Assembly (NCBI RefSeq): GCF_001625575.1
Contig: NZ_AUXV01000056.1
Location: forward strand, 496,001-560,000
DNA: 64,000 bases
Direction: 5' to 3'
Origin: Pseudoalteromonas luteoviolacea S2607
GTDB taxonomy: Bacteria > Pseudomonadota > Gammaproteobacteria > Enterobacterales > Alteromonadaceae
Positions 39,701 through 44,019 of this stretch are shown in pieces. Under the pieces are notes generated by a model. That model made no database searches, was not told the origin of the DNA, and was given only the letters and a program-made list of their open reading frames with translations. The position numbers and the translations under genes were made by a program. How positions within the stretch are numbered: position 1 is the first letter of the stretch; each line of letters begins with the position of its first letter.

Positions 39701-41945
39701 AGGGTTGACATTAAGTATGCACCTGCTCAAGGAATTTAACGCCACGCTAGTGCTACTAGGTAGACGACCAGCACAAGAATGCACTGAGGCACTTGCAGCC
39801 TTAAAGGCGCTAGATAAAGGGCAAATTCATTACCTCACAGCGGATATTGCCTCTGTACAGCAGGTGCGTAATGTTAAGCAGTTCATTACAGATACCGATT
39901 TAGGTTTGAATGGTATTCTTCATTTGGGTACCAGTTATGCACCAGATGAAAGTACTTGGGATGAATTTGAAAATGCCATGAGTGTCAAAGTCCAAGGTTC
40001 ACTGAACCTAGATACGGTCTTCGCACGCAGCAAATTGGATATGTTTATCCTCTTTTCTTCTATGGCTGTTTTTGGCAGTCTTAATCACCTCTCGTATTCA
40101 TACGGTAATGGTTACCAAAACGCGTTTGCTAAGCAGCGTAAGAAACTGGTGGAGCAAGGAGAAAGACAGGGTAAAACATTGGCAATTAATTGGGGGTACT
40201 GGCACTCGAATGATTCGGTAAAAAGCATCGAAAACGGTTTCGCCGAGAAAAAAGGGTACCGACTCATTGAAATGCCTGAGGCATTTAATTTGATTGAGTC
40301 TTTACTGGACTGCGAGCATACCTCAATTGGCGCCCTATTAAGCTCAAACCCTGAGCAGATATACCAAAACACTGCCCAGTTGATGACTCGAAAAACGCCG
40401 AGTATCAACACGCCTTCTTCCTCTTTGGCGGCTATGGACCGTGATTTCAGCCATACAGATATTCGCAGCACAGTGATTCAAATTGTCAGCCGCGTTATTG
40501 GTATCGCGCCTGATGAGCTCGATTTAGAGTGTGACTTGTATGAATATGGCTTTGATTCTATTTCGTTACTTAAAACCTTCCAGCAGCTCAAAGAGGTACT
40601 GGATATCGACTTGCAAGCGGATGCCTTCAAGAATATGAATAACATTCATTCGTTCATTGACGATATTGAAAGGTTACACCTGACGCAACACAGTGATTTT
40701 GCGAACGACCGTACTCAGCAAAAGCCTGACTTTATTTTAGACGCTGGGTTCACCCCTGCTAAGCAAACTGACACGCTCAAACATGCATTTGAAGGTAGCG
40801 TGGAGTCTGTTTTACTCACGGGTGCCACAGGCTTTTTGGGTAGTCATATTCTGCATCAACTTCTAACAGAAACAAACGCAACTATATTCTGTTTAGTGCG
40901 TGCAAAATCATTAAAGCAGGCTCAACAACGTATCGAGCAATCCGCTCAAAAATATCAATTGGATATTGATATGTCGCGAATTGTGCCAATGCTTGGAGAT
41001 ATGGAGCAGTCTCAACTAGGGCTAAGCAATGCCAACTGGCAAACCTTGTGCGTGCAAGTACAACATATTGTCCACACGGCATCTTATGTAAACCATATTC
41101 AGCCCTACTTTGCATTCAAAAAGTCAGTCGCGGGTACTAATCAGTTGCTAACCATTGCGACGACTGAAAAGCTTAAAATGATTCACTTCGTGTCTAGCAC
41201 CACAGCGAGCACTCAGATTAAAAATTCACATTTTTCGGTTAACCCAGTGGAAGACTTCATAGATATTGAAGATGCCGAATTGATTTGCAGCGGCTATGGT
41301 CAATCTAAATGGGTGCAAGAAGAGAATATTCGACAGGCGGCCGCAGTAGGCGTGCCTTATACCATTTATCGCTTTGCACAAATATCTGGCTCGTCAGAGA
41401 CAGGTATAGGTAACACCGATGATATTTTCCATCGTATTTTAAAGATGATGATGCAAGTCCCTGTGCAACCGGATGACGTGCCCTATTTGCTCGATATCAT
41501 TCCGGTAGATAAAGCGGCCGCAGCCATCGTGTGTGGCATGAACGAGCCACAAAAGCGTAACTTGGTGTTTCATGTTGCAAACTCCACACCTTTGCCCGTT
41601 GCGCAGTTTTATCACTTTGCACAGTCTCAAAAATTGAGTTTCGAGCAAGGCTGCAAATCCGATTTTATTCAAACTTGCAAAGAGTATGTGAATAGCCTGA
41701 AGCAGGACAATGCACAAATCATCATGGAAGGACTGCTTACCCAACGCCCAGGTTATGATGAATACTTATTTGAAACCTACTTAATGCCGATGACGCCGTA
41801 TGATAAGGACAACTACATAGCGCTGATTGAACAATACAACATCGGCTTTACTGATTGGGAGTCGCTATTTGCAACTTACTTTAAGCAGTGGCAACAAGAT
41901 AAGCACTACCAAATTATATGGCATGATGCTGTGATGGAAAAATGA
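21735..41945 (+). CDS. Hybrid trans-AT polyketide synthase/NRPS megasynthase, 6,736 aa
   Basis: One uninterrupted polypeptide carries five modules and a terminal reductase: KS-DH-KR-cMT-ACP, KS-KR-ACP, C-A-PCP, KS-KR-ACP, KS-KR-ACP-R. There are no AT domains; KS-to-next-domain linkers ending in motifs such as LPGYPFNP and IPTYPF are present, as in trans-AT enzymes. The predicted path is five-step chain building: one alpha-methylated C2 unit (with trans enoyl reduction possible), one beta-hydroxy C2 unit, threonine, and two more C2 units, then reductive release. All KS active Cys and both His are present, and all carrier Ser are present. The start at 21735 gives MKNKQDTTAN; the open frame reaches 21690 but has no ribosome site. 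No loading domain precedes KS1. A single 20-kb gene holding the whole line is unusual. Module entries below give residues counted from this start. Confidence 0.93.
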   Translation: MKNKQDTTANEPTNTQQEIAIVGISLRFPGASSKEQFWHNLANKVSSISEIPATRWQWQDDFDPAPKKDEQKIVSKWGGFIDDIDCFDAGFFAISPKEAQSMDPQQRLSMELAWQCFEDAGLSPSTFKNTKTGVYLGCSNTDYQELATGNIDPHFLTGMSTGVFANRISHYFNFQGPSETVDTACSSSLVALHKAVNDFKAGEINAALVGGVNLLITKSRYVSFSKLGVLSPRGRCKTLDAEADGYVRGEGVGMVLLLPLERALAENLTIYGVIKGSSVGHSGHTNTLTSPSPFSQSRVVQAAIDNANIHSDDLSYVELHGTGTVLGDPIEIQGLKRAFRATKSTNADPKQPCYLSTVKTNIGHLESAAGIAGIIKVLLSFKHKQVPPLQNFETLNPKISLEKSPFELATDCKPYNLAHGKTLLAGISSFGFAGVNAHVILQSPPTKDTDSIKLTTPAMIVLSAKKPQSLIKRAKQLVDFIALQNFADDVLANLAFTLQVGREHMTHRMAFSASSMAEVTKQLALFIAGESGTWQQAESNKAKGSTSIEASNTNISETLNQWLLGADVNWASLYVDARPNRLALPGYPFNPKPYWVTSKKDQPTTQALHPLLHKALPAFGQLLFSSTFNGDEFFLADHQVNGERILPGVCILEMVRAAISLSHDLNESHGVLIENVNWLRPISIGLAASNEHNTVFLSLWESGNKMIFEVWQKHDNTQQVCASGEVQVSPHNTPISQFEPETEFELRLAPNDAYTAFKSMGIEYGKSFQGLQHLSKQGTTATAKVAVSAPFCQGYGLSPAIVDTALQSLIIFADQKQAALPFATQQVIFYNTEQLAQMQHREVWVKASKINENTDNTQKFDLDIYDLDGNLLVQITGFSTRNVPISILKPSQQDTQTLLTLTPCWQAITPDVAQSFDPHISYFGPPTLKPKWLEARKNTNHLLWLATDEYAQPLTLFKELKRLLLDGFDSKPLSISLVTEKTQAVIGHDEQTSCKGASLIGLLQSVAQEYPNWTVRIIDSEQLSSIPSEIMILPAGLYAQRSQQYFTFELAQHTYLDTVSENSRSYQTQGTYLVLGGAGGLGQVWSEWMIKHHDAQIIWLGRRAVNTDIQSDIDRLAKLGKAPVYIQCDASDKVAMEKTYADITNQFGALNGVVHSILHLEDQTLANMEETQFNRSYIAKQQTGEVALEVFSQTDLDFFLFFSSMQSFSPAAGQSNYAAGCVYLDSLARTYQQKCPIKIINWGYWGSVGVVQDEFYQKKMRAMGIGSIEAEQGMQALATFMDANLAQAGVLKVTQAALADTFELRSYSASGTQFSLAQPSAKSQPPKQENKALVDLKQLCYALKQAGWQYPEERQQALATLPEYFSQWWTETARYLKAEQLIDNEIVQDVEVTPISKPAVNLLDNCLANLPAILNGAIKATDALFPNASMALVEAVYQNNPIADYANKVLIEQLQVYLSKINANSVRVLEIGAGTGGTTRTVLPALAQWQIEEYAYTDLSKAFFNHAKAQYQTDYPFIDTKYFDISKPLAGQNIEVGSYDVVIATNVLHATVDIKNTLQNAKACLKQGGILLINEVVQKSLFTHLTFGLLEGWWLSKDQSMRLAGSPMLSIDNWTQALTESGFNAPFTATAHNCPQQVFCAQSDGLIYQKKVKKSGQEQTVNSHNKDTKPPSMTNKTTTQDQSLLTHTPDDSVLTEAVQNVLFNIASTALDMPPNELDAEESFADYGVDSILAIQMLDEINAKFELNLPATLLFDYPSIGTLSEHIVAQHSDKAVALLPTQNQNISTSTAQTIEHAISTDDTRSLYKHRSHNKAAQSALRKQEKTKNRLDSNGKIAIVGMSGQFGGADNLDEFWAMLAEKRTSVEAQTRWDQTELTANEKKWSKYASLLKDISTFDAPFFSITPQEAMYMDPQQRLFLQEAYKALEDANMITKVAGQNVGVYLGCAQSDYAGLAEDDAPAQIFWGNAGSVIPARVSYFLNLKGPALAIDTACSSSLVALHSACQALNNNEISSALVGGVATLCTPKFSIHAGKAGMLSPTGTCYTFDDRANGFVPGEGAGVLVLKKLADAERDGDHIYGVIIGSATNQDGTTSGITAPSSLSQEQLHRDIYARFDIHPDSIQMLEAHGTGTKLGDPIEFQALTRAFREHTSNNEFCALGSVKTNIGHCLTAAGVAGVIKALLAMKHRTIPASLHFENGNSHIDWQNTPFFVNQDAIAWQTDNGQKRRAAVSSFGFSGTNAHVVLEEYQPNSVMPSDGSNHAVIITLSAKSKDVLKNKALALKTWLANEKVPNNMLASLAFTLQSAREEMDYRLAFTANTIVDVDTELSRFLDSARGQYKHGEVKQGKEILSALDNTDFARWVDQGEYNKLLALWVVGAAIDWRLLYAEQTPPLMRIPTYPFAKTSYWLPEKHASKPSRVEPRAVEPVETDETSSIELDFNVKSTPIFEPIEQIPNVHRTTPALLHYTASWQDTPITSTEPATYHRQVVLLGRDLPKLYSVSSTRLDCETSKVHEQLEMYTVGLIDYFKELESQQGATANQAGSKLLVQVIVQDKANLLSALSGLLKAAAIEYSSIETQLIAVDEAHDLEHLVEAEAKKQDSCVRYQQGKRQVINFDLQAYQQVDTSTLPWKEDGVYVITGGLGQLGQTFAKEIIEHTASAHIVFVGRRDNSTAIQSQLNTLSDKHARLSYVSVDIANHDEVKGLFNNLKAKYGSVTGIIHSAGVIKDQLISNKTPREVAHVFAPKVAGLIALDEATKALDLDFFTCFSSIAGVFGNMGQADYACANAFMDRFMATRQTQVEQGERSGLSLSINWPLWSEGGMQVDSLTTSILQSQGIELMPNEVGIDAFYRIFTLRKIPTQHCFLYGDTTKLTQLWHKPKTASQSANATTVYTGKDHAQIRNYVKSLITDITKIDSSDLDDDVDFKDMGFDSIMLMSVVQRLESDQYLAIETLPQALLFEISTINELCDYLAEHQLPTHLNELPVNKTSTATPYNLSTPIPLSKAQQGLWLLHKQNPLLSNYHVPMVFEVSNLNPAYMQQALDWLTQKHPILSVMLSEVEGLPQQQVTGQTPELTKSNTKSMSKSGLISLIQADIKQPFALTHAHTAQNQLLWRATHWQVNNERDVVALVFHHLIIDGVSATLLLEQLWQSYHALIAKNTLETPQPNTGFFTYVEWEKQMLNSEQSTHLKHYWQSHLQGAEPELALANKQPHQDGQKQAQRIELPMENSHVQRIHHYCQNSKINPAAFFLSAFQTLLSAKTQRTDIILGVPVLHRPTNEMANSLGLFVNQLPLRSALNKAQPFAKLAQNNQHRLGELIKHSAYPFAEIVRATGAQRTQHRHPIFQMGFAYHNFLKPDWVESNQDLVDAIWTQCLQEPELDLSLEVTPLSNTFKVAFKFDGAIYPSHVIDALAKDYLTLLDEVMFAGDQLLGNLPVFSNSQPQAMIQSAQTTLVDLFEAQAAKHPERTAVCFGMQSISYRQLNNKANQFAHTLLNHNEFKQGAENLIALCAKPSIELIVAILGILKSGAAYVPLDANSPETRINHILQDAKPSILVLGADLPHAQASQHNQVINLQSALASNAQVANINRASSVSLAYVIYTSGSTGKPKGVLVEHHNVCSLFDNTQSLFGFNEQDTWCLFHSYAFDFSVWEIWGALLHGGKLMIPDELTRKESTSFAKFVTDNEITILNQTPSAFYPLMDILLTKPTNALRKVIFGGEALDLSKLAPWFEQAQPQAELVNMYGITETTVHVTEVTIDANMIYGAQARSIIGRALPGYDILLLDEQLNPVQQGQVGEVYVAGCGVTRGYHNLPALTGERFITHNSGQRLYRSGDLARLNETGLLEYMGRADDQVQIRGHRIELGEVQHALQALSYITEAYVVAAQKQLGQVLVAYIIAPNAPSSAKIRADLLTKLPEYMVPAYFVLVPHYPLTSNGKIDKETLLKQLPFNQAAKAALLNSQPPAYTSAPLPQLATRDERSELTSAVKQIWLQVLEVDDIASNVPFFEAGGDSLLANVLTAKFKSQLSIEFPLTKIFQYSTIDAMTDYIEQQLPEHNTKSAHAIEENQRNNVSMASSRDQNIALIGLSCQYPDSPNHQAFWQNLVEEKDFLKRLSESSKQGDITWLDSWVEGQDQFDPEFFNISEKNAKTMSYSQRQLLLHAWKAIEDAGYCAENMPNTGVYVSSSGADNPDLNLQDKFKDGQFILNAEDYVASTMNQPGTLPTTISYHLGFTGPSLFVHSNCSSSMSAIALACSALKAGEIDYAIVGAACLYPQRYTGYQYEKGLNFAGDARCKVFDKKADGMIGGSGVSVIVLKRAEDAMADADNIYSLIRGIKVNNDGKNKAGFFAPGTQGQMSLIEQTLNAAKVSAASISYVEAHGTGTALGDPIEFSSLQQIYQKQTSEKQYCGLGAVKSNLGHTDTLAGLTGLIKTSLALYHKKLPASLHYTKANPHIELASSPFYIVEQTKDWQTPLLPRRAAVSSFGIGGTNAHAVLEEAGANVINSKADNALLLQPKIIVLSAHNSQVLAKQVALLCEFLDHHDIDEQSLVRLAYTLQTGRTVMDVRTGFIIHSIAELKAKLSNYLGAPDYVVKDTDTAKPVTPSELNVLLAQENHEAILNAWLRAGFTNWGFLYQHAKVTKISLPTFPFALKTIPMGDNHQVKAPNTGNSNQTDEGQVCIKVPMWVPKELAVHDEKVPSKEYHHVVLCEAPSVEHTSDTLHTLHSEHFAIEQKIEDYGFQLVELLKQLIATKQPIKLQLVVGATQEEDAANLYTCFHALLKTASLESNTLNTQLVLLNSNMSACDIASILNQNLNSFDDSYVRYQHGKREVLSYQPIPSKTPYTPFKPDGVYLITGGFGGIGKHFIDELNAQTFHKTVIVTGRKPSEHPDVQQCLAALQNPHTTLQYHSVDVSHKMNVLLLVRKIIAQHGALSGVIHGAGVLKDTLLTKKDRDTFNQVLSPKVAGVVALDEATQDITLDFFACFAGLSGVNGALTQVDYATANAFLDCYMQHRAALQKRGKRHGLSASIDWPYWQDGGMKINPAFEHTLRQNGFAPMPTHIGVDAFYQALHYPQALVEYTHQDEPNLANNQQVAPQFSDLASLQSELSVGLASIAANVLGVKAEELDADTDLGDFGADSIAFITFINQVNSKYQLALSPSVLFMHSTLNGILGHIVDEHSDSLIGTAVAQTSAQNTPDEMLNNDNEDRIAIIGMSGQFPQADNLEAFWQNLVNEKDCVTAFDWQSQQNSDARSQQPLPKDINWLGRLERNQIFDPLFFNIAPAESDRIKLQESLLMTHVWKCIEDAGYNPKALAGTNTGLFIGCQASYHDGLITSSAYAPNRMSYFLDLHGPSEGIDTTCSSSLVAIHKAVQSIKNGECEQAIVGGVNVIDSPSASLAMHEIGALSPSGRCRTFSSDADGIVRGEGVGMIFIKKLSKCEQDNDHIYASILGSAINHGGKSQGFTVPNAKAQTRLLDKAWADAGIDPTTLSYLECHGTGTSLGDPVEIDALKAAYKNAQPDTEATTKCALGSVKSNIGHLEIAAGIAGVIKVLLQLKNQTLVPSLHVNELNPYLSLDNSPFKVQTAVSPWKAEHKRRAGISSFGISGVNAHLVLEEYPNKVSKQAQTPDTITEHTIILSASNKSELTAKANELSIYLKKHPTTELTSLAYTLQVGRAEHKYRIGWVVSSLDALQDKLSNLKHSAKVPSGKQPALNNHDVLQLQQNPQTLLRFWLEGKAINWHALYTHKPKKLALPTTPFINPQKAFSDPASTPWLLLENQWQDQPLDLPTNEPEEVLLAASEQHVMVVALDSQTASELSEKLPSAHITTVLFSQLDSLKFGPENLPDIVFFIGPAGSLTAVNSQIEPLFKFIQAIAPFDNHPMQLFYGQTLCDDRTCCDDISALLRSYTLRNSDHVWTLIELSHQVPDWTQVMMQELISANLCTQQAQPNHIKYQGKERMGMHLHNAPVPQISTTQFKQNGVYLIAGALGELGLTLSMHLLKEFNATLVLLGRRPAQECTEALAALKALDKGQIHYLTADIASVQQVRNVKQFITDTDLGLNGILHLGTSYAPDESTWDEFENAMSVKVQGSLNLDTVFARSKLDMFILFSSMAVFGSLNHLSYSYGNGYQNAFAKQRKKLVEQGERQGKTLAINWGYWHSNDSVKSIENGFAEKKGYRLIEMPEAFNLIESLLDCEHTSIGALLSSNPEQIYQNTAQLMTRKTPSINTPSSSLAAMDRDFSHTDIRSTVIQIVSRVIGIAPDELDLECDLYEYGFDSISLLKTFQQLKEVLDIDLQADAFKNMNNIHSFIDDIERLHLTQHSDFANDRTQQKPDFILDAGFTPAKQTDTLKHAFEGSVESVLLTGATGFLGSHILHQLLTETNATIFCLVRAKSLKQAQQRIEQSAQKYQLDIDMSRIVPMLGDMEQSQLGLSNANWQTLCVQVQHIVHTASYVNHIQPYFAFKKSVAGTNQLLTIATTEKLKMIHFVSSTTASTQIKNSHFSVNPVEDFIDIEDAELICSGYGQSKWVQEENIRQAAAVGVPYTIYRFAQISGSSETGIGNTDDIFHRILKMMMQVPVQPDDVPYLLDIIPVDKAAAAIVCGMNEPQKRNLVFHVANSTPLPVAQFYHFAQSQKLSFEQGCKSDFIQTCKEYVNSLKQDNAQIIMEGLLTQRPGYDEYLFETYLMPMTPYDKDNYIALIEQYNIGFTDWESLFATYFKQWQQDKHYQIIWHDAVMEK
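21786..27060 (+). other. Module 1: KS-DH-KR-cMT-ACP
   Basis: KS1 has Cys185 in DTACSSS, His320 in LHGTGT and His364 in NIGHLE. DH1 (about 609-895) has His638 in ADHQVNGERILPG and Asp803 in VDTALQ. KR1 has GGAGGLG at 1076-1082, Ser1204 and Tyr1217; Cys stands where many KRs have Asn four residues after Tyr. The C-methyltransferase follows with the SAM motif LEIGAGTGG near residue 1470, and ACP1 has Ser1730 in YGVDSIL. DH with KR and no ER points to the trans PfaD reductase. The product could be a 2-methylbutanoyl or 2-methylcrotonyl unit if the starter is acetyl. The cMT lies after KR, directly before the ACP. Confidence 0.85.
27220..30680 (+). other. Module 2: KS-KR-ACP
   Basis: KS2 has Cys1992 in DTACSSS, His2127 in AHGTGT and His2167 in NIGHCL. 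KR2 has the TGGLGQLG nucleotide motif, Ser2769 in FSSIAG, Tyr2782 and a following Asn, so it is intact by sequence. ACP2 carries Ser2932 in MGFDSIM. There is no DH. The expected outcome is a beta-hydroxy C2 extension that is then handed to the NRPS module. Confidence 0.85.
30711..33900 (+). other. Module 3: C-A-PCP, threonine predicted
   Basis: The condensation domain has HHLIIDG at 3132-3138 (intact HHxxxDG). The adenylation domain has the core TSGSTGKPKG, Asp3646 in FDFSVW, then NQTPSAF, IFGGEAL and MYGITETTVH. Reading the ten pocket positions gives D-F-W-N-I-G-M-V-H-K, the well-known threonine code. The PCP carries Ser4011 in GGDSLL. No epimerase or methyltransferase is inserted, so L-threonine, N-acylated by the module 2 chain, is expected. 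Confidence 0.85.
33960..37270 (+). other. Module 4: KS-KR(inactive?)-ACP
   Basis: KS3 has an unusual context: Cys4241 in HSNCSSS in place of DTACSSS, and MSYSQRQ where DPQQR is usual. His4377 and His4417 are present. KR3 keeps the nucleotide motif TGGFGGIG, Lys in PKVAG, Tyr4997 and Asn (TANAF), but at the catalytic Ser position, 13 residues before Tyr, it has Gly4984 (CFAGLSG against CFSSIAG in KR2). The carbonyl derived from threonine may therefore stay a ketone. ACP3 has Ser5137 in FGADSIA. Confidence 0.75.
37340..41945 (+). other. Module 5: KS-KR-ACP-thioester reductase
   Basis: KS4 has Cys5358 in DTTCSSS, His5493 in CHGTGT and His5536 in NIGHLE; the usual DPQQR is replaced by KLQES. KR4 has a degraded glycine motif (AGALGELG), Ser6109, and Tyr6121 one residue closer than normal, with Asn four residues on, so activity is uncertain. 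ACP4 has Ser6275 in YGFDSIS. The terminal reductase (from about 6360) shows TGATGFLG at 6362-6369 and Tyr6521-x3-Lys6525, the short-chain dehydrogenase pair. It should release the chain as an aldehyde, or an alcohol after a second reduction. Confidence 0.8.
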
Positions 41946-41959
41946 TTTAACGCTGTACT

Positions 41960-41987
41960 AAAGCCTCACACATCGCTGTGAGGCTTT
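41960..41987 (+). terminator. Terminator of the biosynthetic cluster
   Basis: AAAGCCTCACA (41960-41970) and TGTGAGGCTTT (41977-41987) form a perfect 11-bp stem with a 6-base loop, 15 bases after the megasynthase stop. The T-tract is short. It shares the GCCTCACA arm with the palindrome at 16386-16402, on the far side of the cluster. Confidence 0.65.
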
Positions 41988-42043
41988 GAATCATTGCTTT
42001 AATTGAGCTAGCTTATTTCAAAAGCACCAAGATACAAACTGCA

Positions 42044-42706
42044 ATGAATATGATCGAAACTGTTTTGCAGGCGCTAGCAGACATTAACTATCCCCAGCAA
42101 CAAGCCAAAACAGCACAAATACGTAAGGTCTCGTCTGTTACTTATAAATTGCTGCCTGACCATAACATAGACAATGTGCTCACATACTGCGAGCAGCTAC
42201 TGTCTCAGCGAGATTGGGCACTGAGCCTCATTGCCTATGACTGGGCATTTCGAGTCAAACATCAGTATACACCAAACACTTTTGATGTATTTGAGCGTTG
42301 GCTATTTGAATATGTGGTTGACTGGTATGACTGTGATGATTTTTGCACACATGCATTTGGTGAATTACTCGCACAACACAATGAACTCATCATAAAAACG
42401 CATGCTTGGGCGACACACCCTCACTTTGCAGTCAGGCGAGCAATGGCTGTCATTCTGATTTATCCAATCAAAAAAATCCGCTGTCCCACAGATGCGCCGA
42501 TGCAAGCCACAAACTTATTGTTGAACGATCAGCATGATTTAGTCCAAAAAGGGTATGGCTGGATGCTAAAAGTGCTGTCACAAAAATCTTTGAATGATGT
42601 CATTGAGTATTTAAAATTAAACCACCAACACATGCCCAGAGTGGCTTTTAGATATGCAATAGAAAAGCTAGACAAACAAACCCGTACAGCACTGATGTCT
42701 CTATAA
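42044..42706 (+). CDS. DNA alkylation repair enzyme-like (AlkD-type HEAT repeat)
   Basis: The 220-residue protein is all-helical and matches the DNA alkylation repair family (PF08713, AlkC/AlkD). Visible features are WALSLIAYDWAFR, FERWLFEYVVDWYDCDDF, WATHPHFAVRRAMAVILIYP and a C-terminal MPRVAFRYAIEKL helix. Family members use HEAT-like repeats to bind DNA and excise alkylated bases, but distant members such as this may have other roles. Translation starts at 42044 or at the second ATG, 42050; the sequence does not decide. It follows the cluster terminator and is probably not part of the pathway. Confidence 0.7.
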   Translation: MNMIETVLQALADINYPQQQAKTAQIRKVSSVTYKLLPDHNIDNVLTYCEQLLSQRDWALSLIAYDWAFRVKHQYTPNTFDVFERWLFEYVVDWYDCDDFCTHAFGELLAQHNELIIKTHAWATHPHFAVRRAMAVILIYPIKKIRCPTDAPMQATNLLLNDQHDLVQKGYGWMLKVLSQKSLNDVIEYLKLNHQHMPRVAFRYAIEKLDKQTRTALMSL

Positions 42707-42792
42707 AAACTACAAATATGACAGTGGGCCATAGTATTTCCAACACATATAACATATTATTTTGTTATTTTATAACAATTAAAATGCAAATC

Positions 42793-43263
42793 ATGATAAC
42801 GATAAAAAAGCTCTCTGACGCATATAAGAACCAAGTTGAGAAAATACAACTGTGCGAAGACCAAATAGAATTTGCAGGCACAGCCACTGAATTTTTAAAT
42901 GACGCTTCAGACACAACGCATTTGCACGTAATAAAAAATAACCAAGACGTCATTGGGTATTTTAAGCTCGACCTGGCGTATGCCGATAAATATGACTTTT
43001 GTCCAGAAAATGCAGTAGGAATCAGGGCATTTGTAATCGATAAACAACAGCAGGGTAAAGGCTTTGGCAAGCTAGCAGTAAGCGCGCTGTTTCCCTATGT
43101 GGCAGCTAACTACCCAACTTATTCACAAATCATATTAACCGTTAATTGCCGTAACAAAGTGGCCTATGAGTGCTATAAAAAAGCAGGGTTTCAAGACACC
43201 CGAGAAAAGTATTTAGGCAGCCCTGCGGGCCCTAATTACATAATGCGTGGCCTTTGCAACTAG
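42793..43263 (+). CDS. GNAT family N-acetyltransferase
   Basis: The protein (about 156 residues) shows a GNAT fold: strands VIGYFKLD and GIRAFVID, the acetyl-CoA loop QQQGKGFGKLA, the helix that follows, and CRNKVAYECYKKAGF near the end. The substrate is unknown; an amine on a small molecule or protein is usual for the family. Starts at 42784 or 42793 are possible, neither with a strong ribosome site. The frame remains open to 42718, but that leader is hydrophobic and unlike the family. It is a single gene downstream of the AlkD-like gene. Confidence 0.8.
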   Translation: MITIKKLSDAYKNQVEKIQLCEDQIEFAGTATEFLNDASDTTHLHVIKNNQDVIGYFKLDLAYADKYDFCPENAVGIRAFVIDKQQQGKGFGKLAVSALFPYVAANYPTYSQIILTVNCRNKVAYECYKKAGFQDTREKYLGSPAGPNYIMRGLCN

Positions 43264-43382
43264 GCTTAATGGCTCAGAAAAACTTGTCTAATTGGATTAT
43301 CTCAAAGCAGATTATTGCTAGCCGTTTTTTCCATTTCGATTATGTTACGATGTCTTGCGATTAAGTAATGATGGAGACTCAA

Positions 43383-43994
43383 GTGAGTATTGAAAGTTAT
43401 ATTGCTCTGTTCAGTGCTATGTTTGTAGTAGGTATTATTCCCGGTCCGGCGGTTTTTGCTATCACCACCACATCCATCACTGGTGGCTTTCGTCGTGGTG
43501 CAGCAATGACCATTGGCTTAGTGCTTGCCGACTATGTGTTCATTTTATTGGCAGTTTCAGGCTTGGCCTTTGTTGCTGAGTCCATGGGGAGCGCTTTTGC
43601 TATCATCAAGTATTCGTGCGCTGCTTATTTGGTTTGGATGGGTATAAATCTATTCTTATCAAAGCCTCATTTACAGGACAGCCACCATGTACCTAAGGCG
43701 CATCGATTTGATGTTCTGGCTGGTTTTTTACTCACAATGAGCAACCCAAAAGCGATTATTTTTTACGTCGCGCTCTTTCCAGCTTTCGTCGATTTTCAGC
43801 ATATCTCTCATACCGATATTTTAGGTATTTTTGCCACGGCTACGCTCGCTTTTGGCTCTGTTAATTTAGGCTATGCATATGTGTCTTCTAGCGCAAGGAA
43901 ACTCGTTTCCAATTCAAAGCGCCTTGGGATATTTAATAAAGTAGCGGGCACTTTACTCTCGGCGTCCGGTATTGGCGTTGCGTTAAGAGCTTAG
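43383..43994 (+). CDS. LysE/RhtB family translocator
   Basis: The 203-residue inner-membrane protein has about six hydrophobic segments and the conserved start of the LysE superfamily: FVVGIIPGPAVFAITTTSI, with GPA after the first helix, and a later LTMSNPKAIIFY. The family exports amino acids and similar compounds. The GTG at 43383 has GGAG six bases before it; the ATG at 43368 overlaps that site and is less likely. A TauE-like exporter follows after 25 bases, so the two may form an operon. Confidence 0.85.
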   Translation: MSIESYIALFSAMFVVGIIPGPAVFAITTTSITGGFRRGAAMTIGLVLADYVFILLAVSGLAFVAESMGSAFAIIKYSCAAYLVWMGINLFLSKPHLQDSHHVPKAHRFDVLAGFLLTMSNPKAIIFYVALFPAFVDFQHISHTDILGIFATATLAFGSVNLGYAYVSSSARKLVSNSKRLGIFNKVAGTLLSASGIGVALRA

Positions 43995-44019
43995 TTTATT
44001 AGCCCTCAAGGAGCGAACA

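Noticed and set aside
36670..41945. Tetramic acid formation from the threonine ketide
   Set aside because: Another PKS module follows the threonine extension and release is by a reductase; there is no Dieckmann-type domain.
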